DNA from: WS-2 sp964650245
GTDB lineage: Bacteria > Eisenbacteria > RBG-16-71-46
Length of the DNA: 24,784 bases
Assembly (NCBI GenBank): GCA_964650245.1
Contig: CAZYQK010000031.1
Span: 1 to 24,784 of the forward strand
Direction of reading: 5' to 3'
The translations under genes and the position numbers were made by a program. Under the pieces are notes generated by a model. That model saw only the letters and a list, made by a program, of their open reading frames with translations. It was not told the origin of the DNA and did not search any database. This document shows positions 22,649 to 24,784 of this stretch, one piece after another (positions within the stretch are counted from its first letter, which is position 1; every line of letters starts with the position of its first letter).

Positions 22649-22834
22649 ATGCTCGCGTGGCCGCACTCGGGGTTCGGGGCCCACGTGGGGCCGCGGATCG
22701 AGGATCGCGCCGGCCGGCTGCGGGTGGCACGGTACGGGGCGCGCGCTGCGGTGGCCGAGTCACTGTGGCGTTACGACGCCGCGCGCGCCGAGGCCGAGCG
22801 GGTCTCGGACCGCAGCGAGGGCCCCTACGTAGCG
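22649..22834 (+). mobile_element. C-terminal remnant of an IS91-like (Y2) transposase
   Basis: The frame reads MLAWPHSGFGAHVGPRIE, then RLRVARYGARAAVAE, then RYDAARAEAERVSDRSEG. This follows the pattern of the C-terminal region of IS91-like 'putative transposases' (a HSGF motif, a segment ARY-x-R-x-P, and a closing SD-x-x-EGP). The catalytic HUH and tyrosine region and the element ends are absent. It directly abuts the partner-gene scrap. Recognition is from memory of the family, without a database check. Confidence 0.55.
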
Positions 22835-22850
22835 CGACCCCCCGCCCGTT

Positions 22851-22859
22851 TGCTACCTT
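22851..22859 (+). promoter_or_regulatory. Extended -10 element before the sigma-54 regulator gene
   Basis: TGC followed by TACCTT (22854-22859) matches the TGCTAnnTT form seen before the GT-C-like gene. The start codon lies 50 nt downstream, with its own GAGGA ribosome site. Confidence 0.4.
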
Positions 22860-22909
22860 CGCGCCGTCTCGCCTTTCCTAAGTCGCCGCCGGTGGCCGAG
22901 GACCCCCTC

Positions 22910-24697
<1,788 letters not shown>

Positions 24698-24739
24698 CCG
24701 CGGCGTCCCGGGCCTCCGGACACCACGTACATCGGGATA

Positions 24740-24769
24740 GGGGAGCGCGGGTTCGTCCCGCGCTTCCCC
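24740..24769 (+). terminator. Terminator-like hairpin after the sigma-54 regulator
   Basis: GGGGAGCGCGGG (24740-24751) pairs with CCCGCGCTTCCCC (24757-24769) apart from one bulged base, around a 5-base loop TTCGT, 42 nt past the stop. The following bases (TCCCACACC) form no U-tract. Confidence 0.55.
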
Positions 24770-24784
24770 TCCCACACCACCGGA

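Noticed and set aside
22577..22909. Upstream in-frame extension of the sigma-54 regulator
   Set aside because: It would translate the partner-gene scrap and transposase remnant; ATG 22910 has a good GAGGA site and normal family length.

Overview
ORGANISM. This is a very GC-rich bacterial chromosome segment (roughly 70% G+C by eye). It carries a full-length YidC with a large periplasmic domain, a sigma-54 activator and a secreted protein with a PEP-CTERM-like sorting tail, all of which point to a diderm (Gram-negative) bacterium. Several starts show an extended -10 (TGCTAnnTT) or a -10 placed 7-8 nt before a GTG codon. The lineage is not determined; an uncultured phylum such as candidate Eisenbacteria, Gemmatimonadota or a relative is a guess from style only. 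REGION 1 (1-3326, minus strand) is the conserved near-origin cluster rpmH, rnpA, yidD, yidC, jag/khpB: ribosomal protein L34, the RNase P protein, the YidD insertion factor (ATGA overlap with yidC), the YidC insertase and the N-terminal part of a KhpB/Jag RNA-binding protein that runs off the window. REGION 2 (3496-6797, plus) is a translationally coupled pair: a HEAT-repeat protein and an HD-GYP-type protein, which appear to share a related N-terminal domain. REGION 3 (6811-10105, minus) holds a GAF-containing membrane histidine kinase (TTG start), an ECF sigma factor and a FecR-domain membrane protein, the last two overlapping by ATGA. REGION 4 (10249-15365, plus) holds a GT-C-like membrane protein with a possibly leaderless GTG start, a secreted protein with a C-terminal sorting tail, the stump of a class I/II aminotransferase, and a putative esterase.  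REGION 5 (15539-22834) is the accessory and most interesting part. It starts with a two-gene operon: a SNF2/RapA-like helicase followed by an unrecognised 344-residue partner ending in a four-cysteine zinc site. The last 309 bp of the partner gene recur 2405 bp downstream at about 94% identity, with mostly synonymous changes. Between the copies lies a minus-strand gene for a protein made of seven zinc-ribbon repeats (C-x3-H-x14-C-x2-C in all seven). Beyond the second copy come a short open segment resembling the C-terminus of an adenine methyltransferase or other restriction component, a two-gene nucleotidyltransferase/HEPN module of toxin-antitoxin type, a small internally deleted scrap of the partner gene, and the C-terminal remnant of an IS91-like transposase. 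I read this as a defence-type island in which copies of a helicase/partner system have been broken and re-used as junctions for cargo genes; function is inference, not shown. REGION 6 (22910-24697, plus) is a GAF-AAA+ sigma-54-dependent regulator, followed by a strong hairpin.
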